A DNA stretch of 64,000 bases from CAWBRT01 sp963696525 (GTDB lineage: Bacteria > Acidobacteriota > Terriglobia > Terriglobales > Acidobacteriaceae). The stretch spans positions 372,001-436,000 of the forward strand of contig CAVOKO010000003.1 of assembly GCA_963696525.1 (NCBI GenBank), in the 5' to 3' direction. Numbering within the stretch: the first letter of the stretch is position 1; each line of letters begins with the position of its first letter. The notes under the pieces were generated by a model. That model was not told the origin of the DNA and did no database searches. It was given only the letters and a program-made list of their open reading frames with translations. Positions 9,265-18,460 of this stretch are shown here, in pieces. A program made the position numbers and the translations under genes.

Positions 9265-10029
9265 TCAAGGGGAAACTGTTAGGGCCATCTCGCCATCGTT
9301 TGGAATCAGAATGCGGTGCTCAAGCCCCGCCGCCTTTGCCTGAGTCCGCAGCTCTTCCCGCGTCAGACCGCAGTGATTGATCGCCTCCATGTGGACCGCG
9401 ATGACGGTCGAATTCGGAGCTTTTTGAGCGGTTGCGATCACGTCGGAAGCGCTCATCGTGATCGCATCGCCTTCGCGAAAGCGTGCTTCGCCCGCGTTGA
9501 CCACGATGACATCGGGCAGGTGCGCGGCGAGTGTGCTTTGAACCTCGTCACACCAGATGGTGTCGCCCGCAATATACAGCGTTGGTTCGCCCGGCGTCCT
9601 GAGCACGAAACCCGACACCGGAGCCATGCGTTTGCCGATCTCGCCGGTGCCGTGGCATCCGCCCGTGCGGGTGATGACCGTCGCCTTCCACGCGATTGAA
9701 ACCGCAATTGGCCGCACGTCCGTAAACTTCCAATCGCGAAACTTCGTCTCGTCCTCCGGTTGGCAAAGTATGGGCAGATGCTTCGGCACGGCTTCGGTGG
9801 CGGCGTCATCCCAATGATCGCGGTGGGTGTGCGTCACCAGCACGGCGTCGACTCCGCGCAATACCTCGGCGGCGCCGATGGGCAAAGGCACCAGCGGGTT
9901 GCGCTTCTCATTGGCGGTATTCGCCACCGCCGGATTAGCGCCTGGAGGACTGAGGGTGGGATCAACCAGAAGTGTCAATCCCGCGAGCGTGACCCGCAAG
10001 CTTGCATGGCGAATCAGTTGAATATTCAT
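9265..10029 (-). CDS. Metallo-beta-lactamase-fold hydrolase, UlaG/YtnP-like
   Basis: The product is 254 residues. The metal-binding core motif THTHRDHWD lies at about residues 65-73, preceded by LLVDPTLSPPG and followed by a histidine (TGGCHGTGEIG), an aspartate in YIAGDTIWCDEV and a late histidine in VIAVHMEAINHCG. This is the layout of the UlaG-like branch of the fold, cytosolic metal-dependent hydrolases with varied substrates (lactones, phosphodiesters). There is no signal peptide. The substrate cannot be read from the sequence. It is transcribed towards the TPR gene and has no same-strand partner. Confidence 0.8.
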   Translation of the reverse strand: MNIQLIRHASLRVTLAGLTLLVDPTLSPPGANPAVANTANEKRNPLVPLPIGAAEVLRGVDAVLVTHTHRDHWDDAATEAVPKHLPILCQPEDETKFRDWKFTDVRPIAVSIAWKATVITRTGGCHGTGEIGKRMAPVSGFVLRTPGEPTLYIAGDTIWCDEVQSTLAAHLPDVIVVNAGEARFREGDAITMSASDVIATAQKAPNSTVIAVHMEAINHCGLTREELRTQAKAAGLEHRILIPNDGEMALTVSP

Positions 10030-10366
10030 AGCTGAGTCTTTCGTTTTTGGGCGTTAAGAACCGCGTTCATCGTTGACGCAAAAAATGGGATTAATCCGCG
10101 CGATCAATTCTAGGGTGTCATGCGCGAAGAATCCGCTTTTCGGTGCGAGAAAAGCAGATCCTTCGCTCCTCCACCCCAGCGACGGCAAAAGCGGCCGTCG
10201 CCGGGGACCCCGGCTTTCCACCCCAACAAGCCAAAAGCGGGCTTGTCGGGGGCCCGGCTCCGCTCAGGATGACACTCACGAGGGGCCTGACACTGACGAG
10301 GATCTTTTAACTCCGCAAGAATCCTGAATCCCGCAGGAATCCCGCAAGCATTTCCCTGGCAGCGCC
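10030..10366. repeat. Gap filled by interspersed acidobacterial-type repeat
   Basis: The stretch at 10130-10290 contains the modules GCAGATCCTTCGCTCC, CCCCAGCGACGGCAAAAGCG, CCCCAACAAGCCAAAAGCGG and CTCAGGATGACACTC. Related modules recur at about 1650, 13760-14030, 17990-18050, 19300-19385, 40020-40140, 42220-42315, 54300-54370 and 61840-61890. No gene is seen. Confidence 0.55.
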
Positions 10367-11329
10367 CTAGCAAATCAGGACGATCTTGCCGTAGCTGCCG
10401 GGCTGCAAAACCGCCTCATGGGCGCGCCTTGCCTCGACCAGAGGAATCTCCTGCCCGATCACCGGGCGCGCTACTCCGAATTCGAGGGCGGCGGCGAGAC
10501 CTGCATGGATGCTGGCCATTTCGGGTTCGGACGCGTTGAACAGCACCATCCCGAGAATGGCGGCATCGCGCGCCATGGCGTCGCGGGGATTGATTTCGAT
10601 GGTGCCGCGGTTGCCGATGACGACGACCCGTCCGCGCTGGCTCAACATCGACAGATCCTTGCTCAGGTTCTTGTTGGCCAGCATCTCCAGAATGACGTTG
10701 ACGCCGCGCCCGCCGGTCGCCTTCGAGACCTGCTCGGCGAGATCCGGGGCATTGTGATCGAAGACATGATGCGCCCCGCACTCGCGCACCAACTGGCGTC
10801 CTTTGTCGCTGCTGGCGGTGCCAATCACGAGCATGCCGTGAGCCCGCGCCATCTGTACCGCCGCAATCCCGACGCCTCCGCTGGCGCCATGCACCAGCAC
10901 GGTCTCTCCGGGCAGTGCGTGAGCTCTTTGGAACAGTCCCCGGACGGCGGTGGCGTAGGGTACGCCAATCGCCGCGCCCTGCTGGAAGGTGATTTGTTTG
11001 GCCAGCGGATGCACCTGCACTTCGCGGCACAAGGCCTGCTGGGCATAGGTCCCGCTGAGGCTTCCGGCCACATAGACGCGGTCGCCGGCTTTGGCGCTCT
11101 TTACGCCCTCTCCCACGCTGAGGACTTCGCCCGCGCCATCCATTCCCGGGGTATAGGGAAGCGGCGGCTTCATGGCATAGGTTCCGGTTCGTATGTAAGC
11201 CTCAACCGGGTTTACGCCCGCGGCATGAATGCGAACCACCACCTCGCCCGCGCCGGGACGAAGGTCTGGAGCATCTTCCAGGACCAGCTTTTCGGGACCG
11301 CCAAATTCACGAACACGGATTGCTTTCAT
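10367..11329 (-). CDS. NADPH:quinone reductase-like zinc-free MDR oxidoreductase
   Basis: The product is 320 residues and belongs to the medium-chain dehydrogenase/reductase superfamily, quinone-reductase branch (QOR, zeta-crystallin). The start at 11329 (MKAIRVREFGGPEKLVLED) is supported by GAAGGAG seven bases upstream; the longer ORF upstream is not plausible. The N-terminal GroES-like domain contains IHAAGVNPVEAYIRTG and PGMDGAGEVLSVG. The Rossmann domain contains VLVHGASGGVGIAAVQMA for NADP(H). The zinc ligands of alcohol dehydrogenases are absent, as expected for this branch. It should reduce quinones or alpha,beta-unsaturated carbonyls with NADPH. It is monocistronic. Confidence 0.85.
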   Translation of the reverse strand: MKAIRVREFGGPEKLVLEDAPDLRPGAGEVVVRIHAAGVNPVEAYIRTGTYAMKPPLPYTPGMDGAGEVLSVGEGVKSAKAGDRVYVAGSLSGTYAQQALCREVQVHPLAKQITFQQGAAIGVPYATAVRGLFQRAHALPGETVLVHGASGGVGIAAVQMARAHGMLVIGTASSDKGRQLVRECGAHHVFDHNAPDLAEQVSKATGGRGVNVILEMLANKNLSKDLSMLSQRGRVVVIGNRGTIEINPRDAMARDAAILGMVLFNASEPEMASIHAGLAAALEFGVARPVIGQEIPLVEARRAHEAVLQPGSYGKIVLIC

Positions 11330-11742
11330 GTTTCTCCTTCGCTTTCTAGGGTCTGTGAAATCCGGTTTCCGGCGAATGCCGCATGGGCATGCCGGGTGAC
11401 AGCCAATGTTGGTGAACGCACTGGCAACCGCACTGCAACGTAGAAATGATGCAACCGCGAGCCTGCATCTGGCAAATGCCAAGGGGGCTCTGACCCGATG
11501 TTCCGGGAAAGCAAGCAGCCTGCTAAAGGCCGCTGCCAATCAACAAACCGGCAGATCTCGTGCGTCGCGCACTACACTATTCGGAGATGGATATACGGCG
11601 GATGCCAGCAGTGGGCCAGGGACACTGCCGCTGATGGGCTGACTCCGCCCACGGTCCGCCAGGCAGAAATGAGGCAACGTCCGGGATTGATGGAGGAGCT
11701 GGGCTAGCAGCCGGGAATGGCGCCTAGGCCTTGCAAGCTGCG
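11330..11742. other. Intergenic region
   Basis: It lies between two minus-strand genes. I see no gene, RNA or strong repeat in it. Confidence 0.4.
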
Positions 11743-12477
11743 CTATGCTCCTAACATTTGAGCCGCCACAATCCGTTCCAAAGCAGGCTTGTCGTGGATG
11801 ATCAAGGTAGAGCCCTTCAGCTCGACAATGTCCTTCTTTCTAAATGCCGACAGGGTGCGCGTTATCGTTTCCTGGCTGGTGCCCACCAGTTGAGCCATGT
11901 TTTCATGGGTCAGCGAGAGCCTCACGTGGACTACTCCATTCGTGACATGCCCGTCGGTCGCCGATGCCAGCAATAATTTCGCGACCCTGCCGGAGACTGA
12001 GTGTGACAACCCGATTGAGCGGACCACCTCGTAGGCGTCCTGACAGTTACGGCTGATATGTTGAGCGGTGTGCATACAGGTATCCGTGTGCACTTTCAGG
12101 AACCGTAGGAAGTCTTTCAGATTCACAAAGTCCAGTTGGCACGGCTGCATCGTTTCCGCGGTCAATTCATGCGGCTCGCCTATAACTGCTGCCTCTAAGC
12201 CGAGAACCTCTCCGGCCTTTGCGATCCGCAAGATGAAGGTTTTCCCATCGCTCGAAGTGGTGGACAACTTGGCCTGCCCTTGGCAAAGCATAAAGATTCC
12301 ACGCGGACTTTGTCCCTGAACAAACATGACAGCGCCTTCAGGAAAAACCGCGGCATGTTTTATTTGGTTGAAAGTTTCCAGAGATTTCTGGGAAAAAGCG
12401 CTACAAAAAAAATTGCCGGAACGCAGCTTGCAACTGAAACAGCTTTCCACGCAGGGAAGACCGTAGGGCGAGTTCAT
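11743..12477 (-). CDS. CRP/FNR-family regulator with FNR-like cysteines
   Basis: The product is 244 residues: a cyclic-nucleotide-binding-fold sensor (FPEGAVMFVQGQSPRGIFMLCQGQAKLS...GEVLGLEAAVIG), a dimer helix, then a winged HTH (LSLTHENMAQLVGTSQETIT). The N-terminal cluster CxxxCxxC-x8-C (residues 9-25) plus a cysteine in TMQPCQLDF, at the position of the fourth FNR ligand, suggests an oxygen- or NO-sensing iron-sulfur cluster. In the recognition helix the usual CRP arginine is glutamine (QETITR), so its site may differ from that of the paralogue at 45673. GAGGAA precedes the ATG. It is transcribed divergently from the TauE permease. Confidence 0.85.
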   Translation of the reverse strand: MNSPYGLPCVESCFSCKLRSGNFFCSAFSQKSLETFNQIKHAAVFPEGAVMFVQGQSPRGIFMLCQGQAKLSTTSSDGKTFILRIAKAGEVLGLEAAVIGEPHELTAETMQPCQLDFVNLKDFLRFLKVHTDTCMHTAQHISRNCQDAYEVVRSIGLSHSVSGRVAKLLLASATDGHVTNGVVHVRLSLTHENMAQLVGTSQETITRTLSAFRKKDIVELKGSTLIIHDKPALERIVAAQMLGA

Positions 12478-12980
12478 GTATGTTCCTCATCTGCCCGAAG
12501 AAAACATGCAAGTATGCACTTGCTTAACGGGCTGCGGAAAAACGCGCCGAAACTTTCAGCGAGGCGCGATGGGATGTATACGCCCCGAGATCCTTACACC
12601 AGACCTTGTGGCCTCGCTTGACTTGAAATCGGCTTTCCGCAGCCTTTTTTTTTGAAAGTGGCCTCCGGGAAACACAAATACTGAGCTGCACCGCAACAGG
12701 GCAATGGTAGGGCCGGCCGGCCTGGTTCGGATGTTCAATATTGATCATTTTCGAACATAAATCCAGCTACGCTTTCGGGCTGCGGCGGACGCCCGGTGCG
12801 CGGCAATCACCCTGACATCGCCGTGCTGCGCTTGCTTTCGGAAGCCGCATTGATATTGATATCGAGCGTGGCATAATGGATTGCGGCTGCGGTGGTCTTA
12901 ATCCTTGAACCCCTCCCGCCGTGTTTGTGAAGCGAACAGTCCCGCTCATCTTTGCTTGTTTGCTTGGAACGCCGTCACCT
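12478..12980. other. Divergent promoter region with an inverted-repeat element
   Basis: It separates the FNR-like gene and the TauE permease and contains the hairpin element at 12540-12653. I see no FNR or CRP operator of good quality and no gene. Confidence 0.45.
12540..12653 (+). repeat. Inverted-repeat element ending in nine T's; holds dispersed element copy 2
   Basis: GGCTGCGGAAA at 12540-12550 is the perfect reverse complement of TTTCCGCAGCC at 12634-12644, which is followed by T9. The left arm continues as AAACGCGCC, the same core as the elements at 2681 and 52661. It could be a small non-autonomous element or act as a large terminator. Confidence 0.5.
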
Positions 12981-13727
12981 ATGACAACTGCTGTCGTGCT
13001 TTCGATACTTGCCGGGACCTGTGTCGGCGGATTTATCTCCGGCATCGCCGGCTTCGCCTTCGGGCTGGTGGCGCTTAGCTTTTGGGTCTGGCAAATTGAT
13101 CCCAAGCTGCTGGCGCCGATGGCTGTTTTCGGCTCGTTCGTGGCGCAAACGCTTTCCTTAGGGGTGGTGCGGCGAAGTTTCGACTGGCAGCGGCTGACCC
13201 CGTTTCTGGTGGGAGGCGCAGTCGGCGTTCCGGTCGGCGCAGCCCTGCTTGGAGTGGTCAACATCACTATGTTCCGCCTGACCGTTGGACTCATCCTGGT
13301 CGGCTACTGCTCTTTGACGCTGCTGATGACCAATGTCAAACCGATCGCTGCCGGAGGGCGTTTGGCCGACGGCGTTGCCGGCCTGATCGGCGGCGTGATG
13401 GGCGGACTGGCCGGACTCACAGGCCCCGCGCCCACTCTGTGGTGTACCGTCCGGGGATGGGATAAGGATACCCAGCGCTGCATCTTCCAGAGTTTCAACC
13501 TGGCGATGCAGGCGATCGCGCTCGGGACTTACTGGTTCAATGGAACCCTCACTCCGACCGTCGGCAAAATTTTCGTCTTGATGTTTCCCGCCATAATCAT
13601 TCCGACCTTTGTCGGCGCGCGCCTCTACCAGCGGATTAACGAGGTCGTCTTCCGCCGAATCGTGCTCGGGCTTCTGCTGTTGTCGGGAGTGGTGCTGCTG
13701 GGCTCGACATTGTTGGCCAAGCGCTAA
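12981..13727 (+). CDS. TauE/SafE-family membrane permease (sulfite exporter family)
   Basis: The product is 248 residues from ATG 12981; a GTG at 12921 would add 20 residues, but neither start has a strong ribosome site. It is an integral membrane protein of about eight helices, with the duplicated family pattern: FISGIAGFAFGLVALSFWV in the first half and GVMGGLAGLTGPAPTLWCTVRGWDK in the second. Family members export sulfite, sulfoacetate or other organosulfur anions, or take up small acids. No neighbour fixes the substrate. It is divergent from the FNR-like regulator, which is a candidate controller by position only. Confidence 0.8.
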   Translation: MTTAVVLSILAGTCVGGFISGIAGFAFGLVALSFWVWQIDPKLLAPMAVFGSFVAQTLSLGVVRRSFDWQRLTPFLVGGAVGVPVGAALLGVVNITMFRLTVGLILVGYCSLTLLMTNVKPIAAGGRLADGVAGLIGGVMGGLAGLTGPAPTLWCTVRGWDKDTQRCIFQSFNLAMQAIALGTYWFNGTLTPTVGKIFVLMFPAIIIPTFVGARLYQRINEVVFRRIVLGLLLLSGVVLLGSTLLAKR

Positions 13728-13770
13728 TAGGCTGCTGAAAAACTCTTCTCCGAAGGTGTCATCCTGAGTG

Positions 13771-14029
13771 CAGCGAAGGATCTGCTGTTTATGAGCCTTG
13801 AAAGCAAAGCAAGCTCAACTCTGTTTAAGAGATTAAGAAACTATCCCACTCAAGCCAACAGCGGGCTTGAATGGGCCACCCGCCAACGGGCGCTTTTGCC
13901 GTTGCTGGGGTGAGGCAGCGAAGGATCTGCTGTTTGTGCGCGCCGAAAGCAAAGCAAACTCGACTCTGTTTAAGAAATTAAGAAACTGCCCCACTCAAGC
14001 CAACAGCGGGCTTGAATGGGCCACCCGCC
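13771..14029. repeat. Tandem direct repeat, two copies, 145-base period
   Basis: Copy 1 (13771-13884) and copy 2 (13916-14029) are nearly identical. Both begin CAGCGAAGGATCTGCTGTTT and end GAATGGGCCACCCGCC, and they are joined by a 31-base spacer with GTTGCTGGGG. Gene-free. It is the locally duplicated form of the interspersed repeat seen elsewhere. The fragment GGCTGCTGAAAA at 13730-13741, right after the TauE stop, is a short copy of the 3'-end element. Confidence 0.75.
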
Positions 14030-14054
14030 TGCAGCCCGATAAGACGCCACTGTC

Positions 14055-15437
14055 CTACTTCGCGGCGACGGTCGGATTGGCCTCCGCCGTCTTGGCAAAC
14101 TGCTTTGCCACCGCATTCTTCTCTCGATAGACGACGTAGAGGGCCGCCGCCGCCGCAAAAATGCTGGTGAGAATCCCGAGGTACCAGATTCCCAGGAACT
14201 CGGTGTGGAAGGCGCCACCGGCGACCGAGTACCTGACCGCCATAAAACCGCTGGCCGAAAGCGCAATGGCGCCGGCGAATTGGCCGATGGTATTGATGAT
14301 TCCCATGCTGAAGCCGGCCGTTCGAATCGACCATATTTCAGCCGCCGAGGCGTTGATCAGGGGAAAAATATTAATCAGAATGCCGCTCAGGAAGGACAGC
14401 ACTCCCAGCGCGAACACGGTCGCCAGTGGAGTTGTGAAACCATAAAACAACGCCGCAATTCCCACCAGTCCAGCCAGGATGACCACGGCTCGAGGAATGG
14501 CAAACTTCTTCAACAAGACATCCGATAACTTGCCCACCAGAGGCGTACCCACGACGCGGCCGAGCACGTAGACCGTCGCCATGGCTCCGCCGGCAACGAT
14601 CGCGGGGCCTTTGGCCATGCCATGCTTTTGGATATAGAAGTCGGTGGCATACAACGGAAGCCAGCCAGGCACCAGGCGCGCTGCGATCATGTATCCCGAC
14701 CAAACCAGCGACATCACCCACAGAGCCGGATCTTTGGTGATGCCGAAGGCCGCACTCTTGTAGTTCGTATCTTCCTTGTCTGCCTTCTTCTTATCCTCCT
14801 CGGCCTGCACCGAGGGAAGCCCCATGGCCTCGGGGTCGGAGCGCAGCATGACTGCGCTGGCAATGGCAATCACAAGTACGACGATTGCCATGACAAAGGT
14901 GGAACCGCGCCAGCTCCTCAGTCCGAATATGCCTCCACCAGACATGACCAGCGCGATCAGCGGGATCATAAGGAAGGTCAAGGCTTCGCCCAGCCCGCCT
15001 CCGGGGCCGGAATACATCTCCATGGCAAAGCCGCGCTCTTTGATGCCGAACCATTTAGCCAGCACGGAAGTAATGGGAACATATCCGGCGGCGGCGACGA
15101 ATCCCATCAGGGTTCGCCACACGATCGCTTGCGTGAAAGTTGTGCTGAACGCGAAGCCCGCCAGAAATAAGGCCAGCACCGATATCCCGACCGGGATGAC
15201 CTTTCTGCCGCCCCATAAATCGGTCGCCATGCCCCAGGGTATTTGTGCGATTGCATAGGCGTAGAAAAATGCCGAGCCCAACAATCCTATTTCCGGCTTG
15301 CCCATGCCCAGGTCGGTCGAAAGGTACTTGGTAATGCTGGCATAATTCCAACGCACAAGCTGGGAGGTACAGTAGACCAGCATGCAGGCGACCAGAATAA
15401 TCCAGCGATAGTAGCGTTTTCCTTCCAACCAGTTCAT
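14055..15437 (-). CDS. Major facilitator superfamily permease (GlpT/hexuronate-like)
   Basis: The product is 460 residues with twelve predicted transmembrane helices and a central cytosolic loop rich in Glu/Lys (QAEEDKKKADKED, near residue 220). The loop after helices 2-3 (GMATDLWGGRKVIPVG) is the MFS signature motif D-x-x-G-G-R. The N-terminus (KRYYRWIILVACMLVYCTSQLVRWNYASITKYLSTDLGM) resembles the organic-anion/phosphate-antiporter and anion:cation-symporter branch that moves sugar phosphates or sugar acids. It lies 111 bases after the Tat-exported metallo-beta-lactamase gene on the same strand, so a product of that hydrolase is a plausible cargo. This is inference. Confidence 0.8.
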   Translation of the reverse strand: MNWLEGKRYYRWIILVACMLVYCTSQLVRWNYASITKYLSTDLGMGKPEIGLLGSAFFYAYAIAQIPWGMATDLWGGRKVIPVGISVLALFLAGFAFSTTFTQAIVWRTLMGFVAAAGYVPITSVLAKWFGIKERGFAMEMYSGPGGGLGEALTFLMIPLIALVMSGGGIFGLRSWRGSTFVMAIVVLVIAIASAVMLRSDPEAMGLPSVQAEEDKKKADKEDTNYKSAAFGITKDPALWVMSLVWSGYMIAARLVPGWLPLYATDFYIQKHGMAKGPAIVAGGAMATVYVLGRVVGTPLVGKLSDVLLKKFAIPRAVVILAGLVGIAALFYGFTTPLATVFALGVLSFLSGILINIFPLINASAAEIWSIRTAGFSMGIINTIGQFAGAIALSASGFMAVRYSVAGGAFHTEFLGIWYLGILTSIFAAAAALYVVYREKNAVAKQFAKTAEANPTVAAK

Positions 15438-15548
15438 AAATCTCTTGCCCCCTCAACTCTGGCCCACCCTCTTGCGATTGCTGCGAGGCAAAAGGGTGGG
15501 CACTTGTATCCTTCCATCGCGAGCGGCCCCAGACATCTTCTTTATTCT

Positions 15549-16451
15549 TTACGCCAACTGCGTAATGTCTTCGGCCACCTTGGGGAAGTCGGTCAGCATC
15601 TTCGCGTCATGACCCGGGAACATGTTTTCCACCGGAGCGTTGAAGCGCAGCTTGTCGTAGGTCTCCATCCAGATTGGCAGGTTAACGATCAAGCCGCTGG
15701 GCACATCCTCTTTGAAGCTTCTGAAAAGATGTGCGCTATCGGAGCCGACGATGGTTTGTCCCTTGGCCGTGGGGATCAGCACCGCCTGTAGTCCCGGGGT
15801 GTGGCCGGGCGCCAACAGAAGCTGCATGTCGGGGCCAATCACCATATCGCCGTTGACCTGGATGACCCGCGGACCCTTGGCCAGCTCGCCGAAAGCCTTG
15901 TTGGCATCCGGGTTTTGCAGCAGCTTGAAGGCGGCTCTCTGCGATATCGGGCTGTTAACCCAGAAGTCGAATTCCGTCTTCTGTACATAGAACTTGGCAC
16001 CGGGAAACGCCTGCGCGAAGTCGGTTATGCCGCCAATATGGTCGAAGTGCATGTGGGTGACGATGATCTTGGTCACCTGCTCGGGCTTGATTCCGATGCG
16101 CGCTATCATCTGCTCGGGCGGGAAGAACCCTTTGAATTTCGGCCCCCAGGCTTTGCCGGTGCCGGTGTCCACCAGGGTGGTTTCGCCGTTTTTGGCGCGG
16201 ATTGCCCAAACGTAGTAGTTGATCGCCATATCATCGGCCCAGCCAGTGTTGAACATCAGCATGGCCAGCTTGCGATCGAACGGTCCGGCGTACTTGAGAG
16301 CGAAAACTTCATAGATTGATTTCATAGCGGAGGACTTGCCCATTTCCATTTTGTTATCTGCGGCCATGACTGAATTAGCCCCGGCCAACGCCGTAGCCCC
16401 GGCCACCACGGAAACCGCTTTCACAAAACCCCGGCGATCGATGACGCTCAT
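15549..16451 (-). CDS. Tat-exported metallo-beta-lactamase-fold hydrolase (lactonase-like)
   Basis: The product is 300 residues. The start at 16451 has AAAAGGAG directly upstream. The N-terminus DRRGFVKAVSVVAGATALAGA is a twin-arginine export signal, so the enzyme is folded in the cytosol and works in the periplasm. The binuclear metal site is complete: THMHFDHIGG, a histidine in LLAPGHTPGLQAVL, an aspartate in IVGSDSAHLF and a final histidine in FPGHDAKM. This arrangement is that of the AHL-lactonase/AttM-like branch. It may open lactones (quorum signals or sugar lactones). It precedes an MFS permease gene on the same strand. Confidence 0.85.
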   Translation of the reverse strand: MSVIDRRGFVKAVSVVAGATALAGANSVMAADNKMEMGKSSAMKSIYEVFALKYAGPFDRKLAMLMFNTGWADDMAINYYVWAIRAKNGETTLVDTGTGKAWGPKFKGFFPPEQMIARIGIKPEQVTKIIVTHMHFDHIGGITDFAQAFPGAKFYVQKTEFDFWVNSPISQRAAFKLLQNPDANKAFGELAKGPRVIQVNGDMVIGPDMQLLLAPGHTPGLQAVLIPTAKGQTIVGSDSAHLFRSFKEDVPSGLIVNLPIWMETYDKLRFNAPVENMFPGHDAKMLTDFPKVAEDITQLA

Positions 16452-16582
16452 GAGAATCTCCTTTTTATGCTTCTTCGTTTCCGACTGCTGCACTGCGCTG
16501 CATGATTTCGCTATGTCGGCTTTGTATCGCTCCAGGAGATTTTTGGCAAGCCCAATTTGGCGCCCGCTCGAATTGCCCGCAA

Positions 16583-16610
16583 TAAAAAAGGCGTACCCGC
16601 AGGCACGCCT
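16583..16610 (-). terminator. Rho-independent terminator after the aldolase gene
   Basis: On the minus strand AGGCGT pairs with ACGCCT and is followed by TTTTTTATT. It ends the transcript of the LacD-type aldolase gene upstream. Confidence 0.75.
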
Positions 16611-16705
16611 CCCGATCTAACGACTGCTCTAGTGGCAATTTCCTGGTTGCCAGAGCCATCACCGGCTGCTTTTCAGATCACACCTTCTGCAAATCTGCCG
16701 GCAGC

Positions 16706-17701
16706 TTACCGCCCGACGGCGCTTTCCACCCCATAGTGCGAAAACCACGAAGTCGCGGCCTGCAAGCTCCGGTTGACGTTTTCAATGTTCTTCACGCCCT
16801 CCGACTTCAGCCAGTCGCGGAATGCCTGCAACGCCCTTTTCGGCATAGATGGGAATGCCATCCTTCCAGGTGGCGCGGCCGCAGAGCACGCCGTTGAACT
16901 TGACGCCGCTTTCGGCAGCCAGGGCCAACGATTCGTTGAATTCCGCATTGCTCACCCCGGCCGAGAGGTAAATGAAAGGCTTGGTCGCAGCCGTGGCCGC
17001 ATCCAGAAAGAGCTGCATCGCTTCCTTGCGGGTGTACGCCTTCTGCCCGGCAAACGATTTCGCGCCTTCGACGAACTTCATGTTGATCGGCACTTCGACT
17101 TTCAGCACGTCTACTCCATAGCGGTCCTTGGTGAACTCGGCCATCGAGCTCTTTGACGATTCGCGGCTTCTTCTTGGCGATACTCCAGAGCCTTTTCGTC
17201 GGCCCCTTCTTCATAGCCGACCAGCTCGAGGAAAAAGGCAATATCGTTGGCGCGGCACTCGTCGCCAATGCGCTCCACCCAGGCGTGCTTTTTGTCGTTG
17301 ATGTCCTTGGAGTCGAGCGGACTATAGTAGAGCAGAATCTTGGTGCAGTCCGCGCCCGCCTGCTTCAAGCGCTGTACCGACCAGTGATCGAGCAGGTCTC
17401 CCAGGCGGCCGGGGCCAGTTTTGTCATAGCCGGTTTTTTCGTAGGCGAGCAGCAGTCCGGCATTCTTGGCGCGCTTCTTGGCGGCGGGCAATCCCCACTC
17501 AGGATCGAGCAGAATGGCGCTGGCATGCGGCGTCAGGATCTCCGATACTGCCACTTTGAATTCTTCCAGTTCCTTGTCGCCGGCATTGGCGCCGAGGGCT
17601 TTCTTCAACGAGCCACGCTGGTCCATGGCGGCGGCGGCAATCACTCCGCGCTGGTTCGAGACGGCTTTCATACCGGCGAGTTTTCCGGGCGTAAGCTTCA
17701 C
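16706..17701 (-). CDS. lacD: Tagatose-1,6-bisphosphate aldolase, LacD family; frame broken twice
   Basis: This is a class I (Schiff-base) aldolase of the LacD/COG3684 type that cleaves tagatose or related ketose bisphosphates. Readable parts in order: GVIAAAAMDQRGSLKKAL, ILLDPEWGLPAAK, CTKILLYYSPLD, FFLELVGYEEG, DVLKVEVPIN (the lysine is the expected Schiff-base position), KPFIYLSAGVSN, FNGVLCGRATWKDG and ALQAFRDWLKSEG. Frames change near 17150 and near 16833, yet all parts are conserved, so sequence error is likely. I start at GTG 17701 because AGGAGG lies seven bases upstream; the TTG two codons earlier is too close to it. About 330 codons is normal for the family. Confidence 0.8.
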
Positions 17702-18127
17702 AGGCAAACCTCCTCTTGCGTATTTTCGGGTTTAGAGCAGAACCAGAATTGACTTATCCGGCCCAAGATTTTAGATTGTCATTCCGAGCACATCCCTGCT
17801 GAACCGACTCCAGCAATGCAACTATCCATTTTAATACGCCACGCGGAGGTCTAGGGCGAGACGGCGCTCGTCAGGAAAAGGATTTGTCAGAATATTCCTG
17901 CCGGAGAAAATTCCCATTTCAGGTCGGCTTCGCGCGAGTGGTGGTAGATATGTTCTAACGAGGATGCGTGCTGCTCCGTATTGGTGCCCGATGTTCGCCC
18001 GTGTCGGGGTCCCCGGCGAGGCTCGGCTCGTTGGGGTGACTGGGCTAACGTGGGGCAATTGATCACGGCGCAAGGGCCGGTCGACCCGAGGTCGCTTGGA
18101 TGCAGCAAGGGCGCATACCCGCGCAAC
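17702..18127. other. Intergenic region with repeat debris
   Basis: The part at 17990-18060 contains the interspersed module GTCGGGGTCCCCGGCGAGGC. No gene is seen. It lies between minus-strand genes and must hold the aldolase promoter near 17720-17800. Confidence 0.4.
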
Positions 18128-18391
18128 TCAACTGGCCTTACGCGGCACGATTTCGTCGTTCGAGATAAAAAATTGCGCCGAGCAGGTGTCCGAGCCGCAG
18201 ATCACCGGAACCAGGCCGGCAATTTGTTTGCGCGTGATCAGCCCGAGTACGCCGCAGCACGGGCACGCCAACACCGCCCAAAACGGATCTTCGCTCTCTC
18301 CATCCTCGCCCGCGTTCTCAAGAATGAAGACAGTTCCAGGCTCCATCTGTTCCGGAATCCACTCATTCAGGATATTGATTTCCGCGACCAT
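18128..18391 (-). CDS. Small protein with paired cysteines (zinc-ribbon-like)
   Basis: The product is 87 residues and starts MVAEINILNEWIPEQMEPG. It contains CPCCG near residue 43 and CGSDTC near residue 65, the spacing expected of a zinc ribbon, with hydrophobic strands between. A G-rich ribosome site (GGGGGGGA) precedes the ATG, and the start is close to the end of the MerR gene upstream (69 bases), so the two may form an operon. I do not recognise the family. The acidic N-terminus and the well-placed ribosome site favour a real gene over chance. Confidence 0.55.
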   Translation of the reverse strand: MVAEINILNEWIPEQMEPGTVFILENAGEDGESEDPFWAVLACPCCGVLGLITRKQIAGLVPVICGSDTCSAQFFISNDEIVPRKAS

Positions 18392-18460
18392 TTGTCCCCC
18401 CCGTTTCGGCCATTGAAGATGTTGGAAAAGATCCGTTTCGCGAGACCGGCTCCCGCTGTT

